From contig JAGFNK010000134.1 of assembly GCA_025769875.1 (NCBI GenBank), forward strand, positions 1 through 64,000: DNA of 64,000 nucleotides, given 5' to 3'. The number at the start of each line of letters is the position of its first letter. Position 1 is the first letter of the stretch. The notes under the pieces are model-generated. The model worked only from the letters and a program-made list of their open reading frames with translations. It had not been told where the DNA came from and did not search any database. This document shows positions 53,413 to 64,000 of this stretch, piece after piece. A program made the translations under genes and the position numbers. This DNA is from Russula earlei. Lineage: Eukaryota > Basidiomycota > Agaricomycetes > Russulales > Russulaceae.

Positions 53413-54250
53413 GGCCCCTTTTACCAACCAAGAATTCTTGAGTCTTGAACTTGAACTTGGATTTCAGGATATGGGTTATTTTTTGGTGTGATTTGCATTC
53501 ATGTGTGGGGTTTACATGTGATATGTAAAATATTTTTTCTAGCCCCTTCCTTCCACTCCTTCCAAGTGGGGTATTGCAAGCATGTCATTAAGGCAGCACA
53601 TGTGTCACCAATGTGTGGGTGCACCTGTTTGTGCAAATTTTGTATGTGCAGCTCTGGTGCAAATGGGGCTGCAAGCACCCAGATGTTGAGCTCAACTCCA
53701 AGTTTGACACTGACACATCATGTGTAACCCCATATATGCAAATATGCAAATCACAACAAAAAAAAATGCATATTATTGCCGTTTTCAGCGCACTTGGCGG
53801 AGCTTGAATTCCACCCAAATCGGCACAGAAACCCCCTCAAACATGCGGGATGAATATCTCCCTCAAAACAGCTTCAATTCACATAAAACTTATTGTCCCT
53901 GAATCGCCTGAATGAGGGCTAGGCAGCCCCATTGTTTTCATGAGATTTGAGTGAGAATTGGTGGAGCTGGACTCAAGCCACCTCCACATGTGTATTAGAT
54001 GAATTACAACTCAAAATCATGGTCTATATCTATTATTTTTCCCTCATGTTGTACCCATGGGCTGTCTTGAGGCAGCCCCATAGTGTTTTTGACTCAAGTG
54101 TTGTGGTGTGCAACGTTATTTCCAGTGCGATTGGAGTCACAGCCAGCCACTCATCACCCCTCTCGCCTCTCGATTCTGACCATCCTTCTTGTTTTTCACA
54201 GACAGAGAGGAGTGGGTTGCAAAGAGGGGTCCTATTCTGAACTCTTTCTA

Positions 54251-55255
54251 CTACAGAGTAGCTAGGGTGTTTTTATATACAGGAGTCGTCTCCATTGCAG
54301 GTGGTGGCAGCAGGTGTGGACGAGGAGCGAAGGCATAGGCAGTGAGCGTGAGTTCGTAGATAGAGACGTAGGTGGCGAGGACTCGAGAAAGAGGATGTGT
54401 GGGGCGGCTTGTGCGGGGGTGGGATCTGTCATCTTGTGGCGGTGGTGGCGGGGTCATCTCCACTGCAGGTGTCAGCAGCAGACGTGGGCGAGAGCACACA
54501 AACGGATGGGGAGGCGATGTGGGAGGCGGCGTGTGGTGTGCTGTTGGCATCGGCGACTGCTTCTCCTGCGGTGGCTTCTGCTCCTGTTGTGGTGTGTTGT
54601 GGCTAAGTTCGTGGCCGAGGCCTTCTTGGTCTTCTGGGGTGGTGCTGGTGGCGAGGGGTTGCGATGGTGCGGCGGTGCTGGTGTCGTGCGAAACTACTAA
54701 AGTGGCGGCTGTGACTGAGAAGACTGAGGCTGAGACTGAGAAGGTGGCGGCGAACTGAGCTGGTGCGACGGTGGAGGCGGACAGGGTGGAGGCGACGACT
54801 GAGGGCAACGCAGGGGCGATGGCGGCTGTGGCTGACAAGGGCATGGCGGCGGTGGCTTGTGAGACAGTGGTGGAGGCGGCGGCGTGTGGCGCTAAGACGT
54901 CGGTGGCTGAGGCTGAGGCTACGGCGGCGGCTGACAAGACTAAGGCGGCTGGCAAGGCTAAGAGCGCGGTGGCAGCGATTGACTGATCTGAAGCTGGGGC
55001 GACAGAGACGGCTGGCAAAACTAGGGGCGCAGTGGCGGTGGCTGAGACTGAGAAGGCTGAGGCTGAGGGCAGGGTGGAGACGGCAGCGGCTGGCGATGCT
55101 GGTGCTATGACAGACTGGGCTGAACTGACGAGTACGGGCGAGGCTAAGATGGAGACTGATGCGAAGTCGGCGGCTGGCACAACTGAGGTTACTGTGGCGA
55201 TGGACGAGGCAACGGACGAGACAGTGTGTAAAGAGTCGTGTGGCTTATTCATCAA
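54251..55255 (-). pseudogene. Captured family A coding fragment inside TIR-1 copy B
   Basis: The same 334-codon minus-strand frame as copy A, uninterrupted here too, with substitutions but the same deletion junction to the LTR TATA region. A frame kept open in both copies is compatible with recent duplication and does not prove expression. Confidence 0.6.
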
Positions 55256-55364
55256 CCGTCCACCTGTCCACTCCTACTCCAGGATGACGACAGGGCGTTC
55301 TTCCCTTCCCAGAGCTGCTCACCATACCTTGCTCTACCCCTCCATTTCAACCCCCTAAACCCTC

Positions 55365-56436
55365 ATGGGCTTGAAGCAACATGCTTCAAAACGCCGGCCT
55401 GCACCGACACGTACTACTGGCCAAAGGAAGGCTGCCCGAAAAAAAAACTGGTGGAAATGAAAGTGACAGCTCAGGCACTCCCACTCGACTGAAGCGATCA
55501 CAACCATGAGCTCAGGCTTCCAAGACATCCCTTCCTGCTATTGATGAGGATGGGGAGGAAGAGTCCTATGCCTATGTAAATGCAGAAGCCTGGGAACTCA
55601 CTACAGCACAAATGCATGGACCACAAGACATGCAAAATTGTCGCAAAGGCGCACGGCCTTGATGTCGACTCACCCACACAGCTATATGGCTGGCTGCGAA
55701 TCGCTTACAAGAGCACATATGTGCGTATTCCTTTTGTGCCATCTCCTCTTCGTCCTCACATCATCATCGTTGCCGCCGCCAGCACGCCACCCTTGCCCCC
55801 ATCAACCGCCGCATGCCCTCGCCCTCAACGCCCCCGCCTTCACCATGCACCGACGAGTCCCAATGCACAGCTGAAGAGCCCCGTACCACGCCACCGTCTT
55901 CATTGCCATCGGACGGTGTTGCTACTGTACATTTCGGTATGCTTTTCTCCCCTTTTTTACTAGACTCTCATTTTGTTAGTCAGAGATCTGCACACCGCCT
56001 GTGCGTCCATTTCCCAGCCTGCCGCCGTCTTCCCTCTCCCTTTCTACTTCCATGCCCCCTCGCTCCTCTACCTTGCATCTGCCATCCAAGTTCTCCAATT
56101 GTCCCACCTGCAATCGCATTTAGCAGCGCCATCAGTGCCCAAGCAACCACCCACCAGCACTCTCCCTATCCCCCCTCCAGCCTCTCCTTTGCATCGTCTC
56201 CCCCTCCTCGCGTCGCGACTCAACCACACCCCTCGTCACCACACCTGGCCTCAGCCATCCTTCACAAATCGCCACATGCCACTACCACAGTCACTGGAGA
56301 CCACAACTCAATACCTCGTGTCATCCAGCTTCGGTCCCCTTCTCATGTCTAGATTTCATTTCATATGCCTGTCTTTTGTGCTTTTCCTGTCCCTTAGCCT
56401 TAGTTCTAACCTGTATCTGCTACCATGTTGAATAAA
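55365..56436 (+). pseudogene. Captured gene-like fragment with poly(A) signal in TIR-1 copy B
   Basis: ATG at 55365, a basic 47-codon frame ending at the same TGA as copy A, the acidic segment after it, the HGLDVDSPTQLYGW block in a neighbouring frame (55580-55963), and AATAAA at 56431-56436. The two copies match throughout, so the capture predates duplication of the element. Confidence 0.4.
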
Positions 56437-57120
56437 GTTGCCCTGTTGTTCCCTTATCATCTGTGTGAACCTGAGTGCAGTCGAATGAACAAACGCATTC
56501 TCGCGTTCCCGCTAGGTGCTCCTCCTCTTTGGAGCTTCAGTCTTATGAAGTCATTCTGCATTCTTGGACACACTTCACCGCCCCATGGGCTCAGGTGTGC
56601 ACTTCCTGGGGGGGCTCCTTCCCGGCACACGACCGTGCTACTGTCACACGATATGAGGGAAACGACATTGCACACCACAACGCTTGAGTCAAAAACACTA
56701 TGGGGCTGCCTCAAGACAGCCCATGGGTACAACATGAGGGAAAAATAATAGATATAGACCATGATTTTGAGTTGTAATTCATCTAATACACATGTGGAGG
56801 TGGCTTGAGTCCAGCTCCACCAATTCTCACTCAAATCTCATGAAAACAATGGGGCTGCCTAGCCCTCATTCAGGCAATTCAGGGACAATAAGTTTTATGT
56901 GAATTGAAGCTGTTTTGAGGGAGATATTTGCCCTGCACGATTGAGAGGGTTTTCTGCGCCAATTTGGGTGGAATTCAAACTCCGCCAAGTGCGCTGAAAA
57001 CGGCAATAATTTATTATATATATACATCATATCACTTACATCACTCCTGTCACTCCCAGAAAATCCTGAAATCCAAGTTCAAGTTCAACATTCAAGAATT
57101 CTCAGTTGGTAAAAGGGGCC

Positions 57121-57660
57121 TAATGGATTTCCTCTCTCTTTAAGCAACACCTCCTCTCTGTTTACAAAGCAAAAAAGATTATACATAGTGATGAGTTGAT
57201 GACTTTCAATTTCAGCAAAAAAAGGGATTGTGCAAAGAGGCTTTAAGCAAAAAAGTATTACACATGAACAATTACATGCCAACAATGGTGGGAATTTAGG
57301 GGCACAGCCCCCAACAAGTTTTAATTTCTTGCTGGCATGGCTTGCAAGCTGCTACAAAGTGCCAGAGGATAGTTTGCAAGCTTGCTCACAAGCCATGCTG
57401 TAGGCACAAAGTGCAGCTTGCAAGCCATGCCATAGGCATGAAATTACAACTTGTAAGACAATGATAACTACAAAGTTGGAGTACCTAACTCACATTGTTG
57501 GTCATCCATAACTCAATGTACTTAACACTCAATGATCAGAAGATAGACATTGATGAACTGCTGACTTTCAGGTGATTAACTGGGGTGTTGTAAAATAAGA
57601 AGAGTGGTTTTCGAGATGAGAGGAAGTCTCAATGGAGGCACAGCCAAGTGAAACAAAAAA
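57121..57660. other. Repeat tail, possible Helitron 3' end
   Basis: At 57312-57324 a GGGGC-ACA-GCCCC hairpin is followed by an AAGTTTTAATTT tract, as at many Helitron 3' ends, but a clean CTRR terminus is not seen. Then come several GCTTGCAAGC-type palindromes (57340-57440). There is no coding frame. Compositionally this is the last repeat-like DNA before the unique flank. Confidence 0.35.
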
Positions 57661-58046
57661 AAATTCACATCATCACGTGCTAGCACGCGCTCGTCTTCCT
57701 GTTGCCCGCATTTTTTATTTTTTATTTCTCTGGCCCTCGGTGTGATATTCCCACACCTCTGGAACGATTTCCTTACCAACTTAAAATTGCAGAACACAAG
57801 GCCTACGCAATGTCAGCGCAATCAACGCGTACGAGTACAGTAGACTTTGACAAACATACAAGCCACTTGTCAGAGCCCAGATCAGAATAAGCCGGTTAAT
57901 CTAGTAATTCGAGAGATCGCAGCATGGCAGCAGACCGAACGTCGCAGAAGTCAAATACTATGCCGTTCCGGATCACACTTGTCAGGCTAGCCACCAAGCC
58001 CGATGCGCCAATGTCGCCAAGAACAGACGCCTTGCCTTCCTCTTAC

Positions 58047-58317
58047 CAGGATTTTGAGTATTAGCCAAATCACTTTTAGATGGGATGACGGGATGAGCTT
58101 GACGGAGGGACAACTTGGCTGTGCCGCAGCAGTGCGTAAGGTCCGTAAACTTAATCAAATTTGCCAGCGTCCACCTCTTGACAGTGTCTGGCATGTCACT
58201 CCGGAGCAAATCATCGGATCTCCACAGAAAATCGTGTTCCTCTGAAGCATTTTTCAGGGCGGCATTTGTACAGGATAAGGCTGATCGGTGGACGGTATTG
58301 CGATCATGGCCAGGACG
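58047..58317 (-). CDS. Candidate minus-strand exon, unrecognised
   Basis: A minus-strand frame from 58317 down to 58047 has protein-like composition (a segment like EEHDFLWRSDDLLRSDMPD, then LANLIKF and HCC). It meets a good donor (CCTG|GTAAGA) at 58047/58046. Any acceptor I try downstream leads to a stop within two codons, so this may be the penultimate exon of a gene transcribed leftward. The upstream exon could not be found. No family is recognised. Confidence 0.35.
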
Positions 58318-59523
58318 TCATATTTGCGCTAACAGGTCTCATAACTAGATGGACTAAATGAAAAGGAAGAGAAATCTTGTCATTACCGCAGATCCAATGC
58401 ACCCGAGGGTATCACTCACTCCTTTGTCGCGAAGACTGCACCCACACCCAGCAGGGAGAGCGGTTTTCGGCGACATAGATCACATGACATGTACATGGCC
58501 AGGGCTAGTCTGGTACGCTGGCAGCACTAAGATGGCAGTCATAGTCCTTGGCGCGGTACGACGGCGCTTGAGACAGAGGCTCAAAGCGTGCCTGATATTT
58601 TCGTAGCCACGTTTGACTGCGCATCCGCATGATAACCACCACTACAAAAGACTCTCTTCTGAGTCACCAAGGTGATTACAACTAACCAATGCACAAAACA
58701 AGAGCTGTCCCAGTTAGGTTATCGTGGAAGGTGTGCCAAAATATCAAGGGTCAATCGAAGGAATCATTAATTGCTCGTTAGTCGCCGCCACAGCGGTGCT
58801 CGAGCAGCGCTTCTCAATGGGCGCTTGTCAAAACTGAGGCCGCACGGGCAAGCCGGTAATAGCACCGCTGAGCCAGAGCCGTCGATCATGATGAAGCACT
58901 TCAATGGAACACAAAGGGACCCTCGCGACCCGCCACCTACTCATCACGTGGGTCACAGGACACGGTACGAACGACTGAATGACCAGCTCTGGGATATTTC
59001 TTTACCAACTCCGAACCATTTGGTCGCGCGATTACCAGAGGCGCGCATGCTCCACATTTATATTCCTTCGGAAGCGCCGATTCGGACGCGCCGCTTGCAG
59101 GGGGACCGCGGAGGCGCGCGTGCCTCATCGAGATAACGCATGCCCATCCCCCAGTGAAGTGACGACGAGAGAATCAAGGTGTGACTGGGGCCGTCGAAGC
59201 GCAGCCGTGGACTAGGCTCCCCCGCGAAAACGACGTACAGCAGGCGCGCGCACCGTCCTCCCTCACAGCACTCTCGGGCCAAACGATCGTGGCGAGGGGT
59301 TCATCGTGACGTACAAGGCGTCGGTTACGTGGATCGTTCCTTGGTGCGACACCGCCCTCATCCGATGTACCCGAGCTGTAGCTTTGACTTGTTCGTCTCC
59401 CTTGGATGTGGACAGACACGACCGATTGGAGTGAACAGGCTATGCAGAGGGAAGAGGATAAAGTCGCGGTAGAGGAGAGGGTACAGTCCCCCAGCACCGA
59501 ACTCCATCATTACCATAGAGACA
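58318..59523. other. Unique flank, no confident gene
   Basis: CpG-containing, non-repetitive DNA. Several short frames exist on both strands (for example 58771-59136 plus and 59497-59174 minus), but none shows splice signals or motifs that decide between them. The last few hundred bases should contain the promoter of the gene at 59524. Confidence 0.4.
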
Positions 59524-60282
59524 ATGTCAAGCATCCAGCGATCCAGAAATAACCGGAAGCGGGAGCGGCCTCAGTGGCTGACACAGCAGACTGGCCCCCT
59601 ACATGCAGGACAAAGGTGAGCATTCTTGCTGCATCCATGATTTTGACGGAATGCTACAACTCCCGAAGTCATAATCATTCTCAGCCCACGGGCCTGCTTT
59701 GGGAGGCTGTCAATCAACGAGTTGGCGATCCAAATACGATTAAAATAAACGCTGAAGGCCCGTCACAGGCCGTGGGGCTGATACCGGGCGTAGTGCCCAC
59801 GGCGTCAAAAACCCACCAATCCCCCCAGGGAGTACGAGGTGAGTGAGCACGATGGAAACCCTCGCCATATCGTGCCACTGACGCTATACAGGCACAGGAA
59901 GTAGATACGGGCAACCAACTCCATCACAGTCGTCGCAGGGAAGTAATGTTATGGCCTGCGGACCCCAACCCCAGGCGATGAATCCGTTGCTGCCACGGCA
60001 CCTTGCAGGTCCCCAGCAGGTTATGCCAGCGAGTAGGCCACAAGGCCAGGGAGGAAACACATGCTGTATTAGGGATAGATGTAATGGTCCCTTGTCATCA
60101 TATGGATCTGGCGCGGGGACAGAGGTAAGTCTATTGGAGAATACTGAAGCATAATCCGTGCTAACAAAGTCATTTAGACATCCACCATGTTCCACACGAA
60201 CCCATTCCGGAACCGGAACCAACTGATGCGATGTGGACAGCCCAACAGTGACCCACATTGGTCCTATCGGCACCGTCGCTGA
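59524..60282 (+). CDS. Four-exon gene, 199-aa Gln/Ser/Pro/Gly-rich protein
   Basis: Exons 59524-59615, 59669-59838, 59892-60124 and 60178-60282 join into 600 nt with no internal stop and matching phases; reading through any intron changes the product or meets a stop. All three introns are exactly 53 nt (GTGAGC...GAAG, GTGAGT...ACAG, GTAAGT...TTTAG), and the third has a textbook GCTAAC branch site. The start ATG is in an ACAATGT context. The protein has a basic N terminus (RSRNNRKRERP), then low-complexity Gln/Ser/Pro/Gly sequence with several Cys (CCIRDRC near residue 155) and a basic C terminus. No domain is recognised; a nuclear or nucleic-acid role is only a guess. It is apparently an intact host gene. 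Confidence 0.65.
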
Positions 60283-63200
60283 GCAGAGGAGATCTGCAGT
60301 ACATTGACATAATTTATTTCTATACCGTATAATGTCCACAAAGACACTGGCAAATATGGAACCGCAGAACTCTAGCCTCGAAAGTTGTAGTGACGGGAAG
60401 AAGAAGAACCTTCTGCGAGACCGACACAAATTCGACGGCAAGTTTGTTGAGTCAAAGGAACGCGTCCTTGAAATCAAACAGATCCCAAAGTTCATCTGGC
60501 ACATTGATCGGCTTTACGGACATACCTTGCCATCATTCGGGGACCACAGGAATGGTTGCAGCACTTGCCATCGACATGCCAGATAGACTGAATGAGCGAA
60601 CCGAACGAAGGATGGGCCTGTGTGAGGTCAATACTCGTCAGGAGGATTCTCGGGGTCCGAATGAACCTTGGCGTGCGCCGGCAGAACCCTGAGAGAGAGA
60701 AGTACGATTCGAGCGCCCGGATACGAAGGCAGAGATCGACTGCTTCTCATCTGTCGATAACGGCTTCTTGTCCACAGCTCTTCGGCGTGCGTTCGTCCCG
60801 AGTCCTATCGGGATGAAGGACGTGCCTGGGGAGATGTCAACTTCCGCGTTCTCTGCTCATGTGCCCCCCACCGCGTCACCTCCCAGGCCCATCCAACAGG
60901 ATATAATAGTGCGCAATGCTCCACGCGGTGTGCGGACGGGCGTCTGGTCTCCAAGAGCGGCTGCGGCCGCGGTTGCCGTCTTCGTGTACGAAGCTTCTGG
61001 TGAAGGGAGTCAGCTTGCATTCGAGATGTCGAACCTTTGAGAGGCGACCTTACGCGTGGCAAAATGTGGAGCATCGTGAGGGAAGAGTTAAGATGCATTC
61101 GGCCATTCGACCGGAGACGGCGCAGATGTGGCGCTGGCTGGATGCTTCGAAGGTCCTTGTGCATGCACTGCAGCGAGCTTTTGAGTCTTCGTAGAGAGAG
61201 AATATCTCCACAAACAGCCTTGTCCTTTCCGGGCCAGAGCGCTGAGCGATCAAAAGGGAGAACACACCTTCGGACTGCGGACAGTCGAACATCAGTCAAG
61301 AGCAATGTGGGAGGAAGAGACCATGCGCAGGTGCTGGACTCACAATGACAGAGGCTCGTTGTGGCATGCCAATCGCTGGGACAGCCGATAGCCCCGACGC
61401 AAGGGTGTGTGACAGATTGCCTTCGAGGAATCTCTCAGACCATGGAGCTCAGTGCAGTTGCACCAAAGGGAAACCACGTGGTTCAAGAACCGAAAGGGCC
61501 AACAGAATGACACACCTTCAAAATCTAGACACGGACGCAGCGAGTTTTGTTGTGCGGCGAGCATGGATCGGCATAAGCAGATGATGGAAGTTCAATCGAG
61601 TTATCTCCGGGCCATCTCTCGAAATTCGCTCAAGTCTTGAAGGAAAGGGATATGGCAACTCTTGAGAAGACAACCAAGATGCTACTAGTATAGCCGATGG
61701 CGGCTGCGCCCGGAGAATTGCTGAAGCTAGTTGGACTGCCTGAGGGTTCCGAGAAACAGAAAGCGGTCGATATTCGACAAGACATATTCAGAGGATAGCC
61801 GGGTAGCTTAATCATGCGCGCATGTAAAGCTCCCTCTTTGGCCCTTGAAGAGAGAGGCCAGCGTCTTAGACAAAAACAAACAACCGAGTTACTCGAAACC
61901 CGGAATTTGGCCTCCCTTGGGTGAATCCGAAGGGCTCTGCAAGAGGTTCAAGAATATGTCCTCCAAAGGCTGGGTGACGATAATGCTCCAAAAAGTAAAT
62001 TTTTTGGATTGACAGGCAGTTGGTGGAGGCCGCAAAATACAAGGAGATAGGTTCGGGGACAGTTGTTCTGGCAGTGGAGCTGGTGATGCCACGAATGATG
62101 ATAACACAAGAATTACAACGTATATGTGGTTGCATATTTATTTAATTATCTTCAAACCGGTTTTTCAACCCGCACTCTATACTGCCATGACATGAAAACA
62201 ATGCGTCGTCAAAACCGCTCGTGTCGTCTGTTTACCGGTAGGCACTATCTCAAAGTGAGACTATACCTTCTGATGCAGGCTGCGCCGATTAGTTATTTTA
62301 TTCTCTGATTTACCATAACAGGTCAAGACAAAATCAATTACGCCTGGGGACGGCTCAACAAATGGCGCTGTCGTATTCAGCCACGACAGGTTGCGGTTGC
62401 TTATGTGCACATCGGGACAGCTCGCCCCTTGGTTCTTCGCGCGCGCTTGTAAGTCGGCATCCAGGATATGACCATAATTCCGCCTTCGACAGGTGTCTCA
62501 TCACCGCTCTCTCTTTTGTCTCTCGTAATGCAAACGTCGTTTTAAACACATCATCAAAGCGCATGTGGAGACTGCATGGCCCACCATCCTGATTCTCTCC
62601 GAGGGTGTAACGAATGCATCTTGATGGAGAGATCACAGATAGCGAGACCATAGGCCTGACTTCAGGTTGGACACTAATTTATCTTGATCAAGCCCTGCCA
62701 CCCAATGTAGGGGATCACATACTACTGAATATATCCCCGGCCCATCAGCATCATACATCACGAGAGGTGATGAACGGTGCTCGGACATGGGACGCGAAGA
62801 CTTTCCCTACACTTCGTTTCTGCCTGCGGTCTTCAAAGGCTCGCCCGACACCCCAAATATTGATTCATGATTCATGTCATCATCATCATGCATGCACATG
62901 AGTTCTCGTGGGAACGGATTTGTCAGCGACACCGCCACCGGGCCATGACAGTCAGCTTCATTGTGATGAATTCAGCTTCAGCAAGAAGTCCCGCATAACA
63001 TTGTTCAGGATAACGAGTATAACCGGTCTTGGGTCATGAAAAGGTCAAGGTCTGACGGATCGAAGGATACAAGTTAGGTGAATTTGTACAATACAACATG
63101 CAGTTGATCCACCATCGTCGTCGAACTGGAGCCAGGAACGTGTCGGAGGAACCCCACCTGCCAGTAGACGCTCAAGTTTGAGCTACCTGATCATCCAGAC

Positions 63201-63394
63201 AAAAAACGCATCGCCTCTTGAAACAACGGGTGGACAAAAGCTTCGAAGAGAAGTGTGGCCCACGAGGGTGGAAGATCGTCTCAGCGTCGAGTGGGAGGGA
63301 TTTAAAAAGGAGGGCAACATAGCCTGCGGACCAGACTCGGACGGCGGCCCCCCCCCCCCCTTGGCACACTTCTCATCTCCCTGGTATCATCACA
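60283..63394. other. Unique flank with unassembled coding-like stretches
   Basis: Plus-strand frames at 60332-60586 (84 codons, Lys/Arg-rich) and 60768-61040, and a short helical stretch at 61697-61797 (MAAAPGELLKLVGLPEG), look protein-like but lack supporting neighbours. On the minus strand, a GTGAGT...CCGCAG intron candidate at 61343-61275 would join a segment like LASGLSAVPAIGM to SEGVFSLLIAQRSG. I could not close a full gene on either strand. 61816-63170 shows no frame worth calling. A TATA-like TTTAAAAAGG is at about 63301-63310. Confidence 0.4.
63348..63360 (+). repeat. Poly-C run upstream of the last gene
   Basis: Thirteen consecutive C bases 35 bp before the start codon at 63395, in the presumed 5' UTR and just after a TATA-like box. 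Confidence 0.85.
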
Positions 63395-63949
63395 ATGTCT
63401 TCAGATGCGGATCGTAAGTTGCTAGCCGGTCGAAGCTCGGCACGTTGCGTAAACTAAAACGATAACCTAGCGAGCGATGCACCCAGCGATGAGCTGTTGT
63501 GGGACGCGGCATTCTCGAACGTCGGACGTGCATTCGGCGAACCGAGGAGCAAGGAGGAGATCGCGAAAGCCATAGAAGCCATCAGCGGTGTCAGTCGTAA
63601 GTAGCTGAAAAACCTCGACGATTGATCAAGGCAGTGACGCGTCATTCGTGCAGCGAGTGGAGGCCGCGCAGCGGAGACGACCCATGACGCCCCGTCCCAA
63701 CTGTATGCGGACCCACCGTCGGCTAAGCAACAGGACGATCCCGGGGGACGGTACGATTTCGTACTATACGCTCCGCCAAGTAATCATCATGATACCGCCG
63801 ATCGGGGAGCCATAAACATTGGCACGGGCGGCATGGCGGCGGGTACGCCAACGTATCCAACCAAACCCTGTGGGAGTGGGATACCTGGGAGACCCGGACA
63901 CCTCGTGCCGGGATCAAATCCAACCTGGAGAGTTATTAAACAGTCTTGA
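63395..63949 (+). CDS. Three-exon gene, 146-aa protein, unrecognised
   Basis: Exons 63395-63413, 63471-63596 and 63654-63949 total 441 nt and give one frame ending at TGA 63947-63949. Both introns (57 nt each) start GTAAGT or GTAAGT-like and end TAG or CAG, and both keep phase 1. A pyrimidine-rich leader and CACAATG start context precede it, with a TATA-like box about 90 bp upstream. The N-terminal half is acidic and helical (DELLWDAAFSNVGRAFG, then KEEIAKAIEAISG). The C-terminal half is Gly/Pro-rich and may include an unrecognised further intron. No domain is recognised. The clean frame suggests a functional host gene. Confidence 0.6.
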
Positions 63950-64000
63950 ATGTTCTCAGGGTGACAGATATAACGGGACTCGTGCTTTCCAGAGCTGATG
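63950..64000. other. Window end
   Basis: Fifty-one bases after the stop codon; nothing identifiable. Confidence 0.5.

Larger units (their letters stand above)
53776..57006. mobile_element. TIR-1 copy B: 3,231 bp, TA-flanked
   Basis: Inverted ends 53776-54123 and about 56659-57006 start TTGCCGTTTTCAGCGCAC and end with its exact complement; TA lies at 53774-53775 and 57007-57008. The length equals copy A, with at least one pair of compensating single-base indels. Nearly all other differences I see are C/T or G/A. The empty MITE at 51150-51151 has a single TA at the same place. Confidence 0.94.
53413..57120. mobile_element. Second Harbinger-like MITE, split by TIR-1 copy B
   Basis: Ends GGCCCCTTTTACCAACC (53413) and GGTAAAAGGGGCC (57120), with TAA on both sides (53410-53412 and 57121-57123). 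Without TIR-1 it is about 475 bp and closely matches the MITE at 50715-51269. Confidence 0.85.

Noticed and set aside
57340..57450. Direct-repeat array resembling a CRISPR
   Set aside because: The GCTTGCAAGC words are short, unevenly spaced palindromes in eukaryotic repeat DNA; no uniform repeats or spacers.
59884..60504. 206-codon minus-strand frame
   Set aside because: It lies antisense to a plus-strand gene with three well-formed introns and has no recognisable motif.
60805..61305. 166-codon Arg/Ser/Leu-rich minus-strand frame
   Set aside because: Composition looks like an out-of-frame translation, and a second frame on the same strand is equally protein-like; no decisive splice evidence.

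Overview
The window looks like nuclear DNA of a filamentous basidiomycete, most likely an agaricomycete. The reasons are 53-nt GT-AG introns with a CTAAC-type branch site, chromodomain Ty3/Gypsy elements with self-priming leaders, a CCHC gag knuckle of the agaricomycete type, a NACHT-family NLR gene and a Helitron helicase remnant. No organism name can be read from the sequence. There is no operon, bacterial ribosome-binding site or CRISPR array.

Positions 1-57,660 are an almost gene-free nest of transposable elements. I recognise these families. (1) Family A, an LTR element with an Ala/Ser/Pro/Thr-rich gag-like protein and no pol. (2) Three chromodomain Ty3/Gypsy elements: Gypsy-1 (15018-22796, near intact), Gypsy-2 (24394-34432, decayed) and Gypsy-3 (45144-49729, internally deleted). 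(3) A minus-strand Copia 5' half (about 3115-5182). (4) Two families of solo LTRs, here called S1 and S2, with no internal region in this window. (5) DNA-type elements: two 3,231-bp copies with about 349-bp inverted ends (TIR-1), two other TA-flanked TIR elements (TIR-2, TIR-3) and a TAA-flanked Harbinger-like MITE. (6) tRNA-derived repeats and a Helitron helicase remnant. Target-site duplications I could read directly fix most boundaries: CATGG, CTTTA, AAAAG, CTGAC, TACTG, CATTG, TTTGA, CCACT, GCATT, TA and TAA.

The nesting gives an order of events. Gypsy-1 sits in an S1 LTR, which sits in an unrecognised gene. TIR-1 copy A sits in the gag-pol region of Gypsy-2, which sits in a family A copy. 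TIR-1 copy B sits in a MITE next to the Helitron remnant. Two LTRs split a NACHT gene and another splits a coiled-coil/SAP-domain gene. Older copies have lost CpG (CG to TG or CA), and many in-frame stops are TGA, several where an Arg codon CGA is expected. This looks like decay of methylated or RIP-like mutated repeats.

From about 57,660 the sequence changes to CpG-containing, apparently single-copy DNA. There I could assemble two intron-containing genes: a 199-aa Gln/Ser/Pro/Gly-rich protein (59524-60282, four exons, three 53-nt introns) and a 146-aa protein (63395-63949, three exons). Neither belongs to a family I recognise. The rest of this flank has coding-looking stretches that I could not join into genes.

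Most noteworthy are the paired TIR-1 elements with a ready-made empty site at 51150, and a conserved gag N-terminal region without any AUG in all three Gypsy elements. Also notable are an extra ORF after the chromodomain of Gypsy-1 with a second zinc knuckle, and the NACHT gene enclosed by family A sequence.
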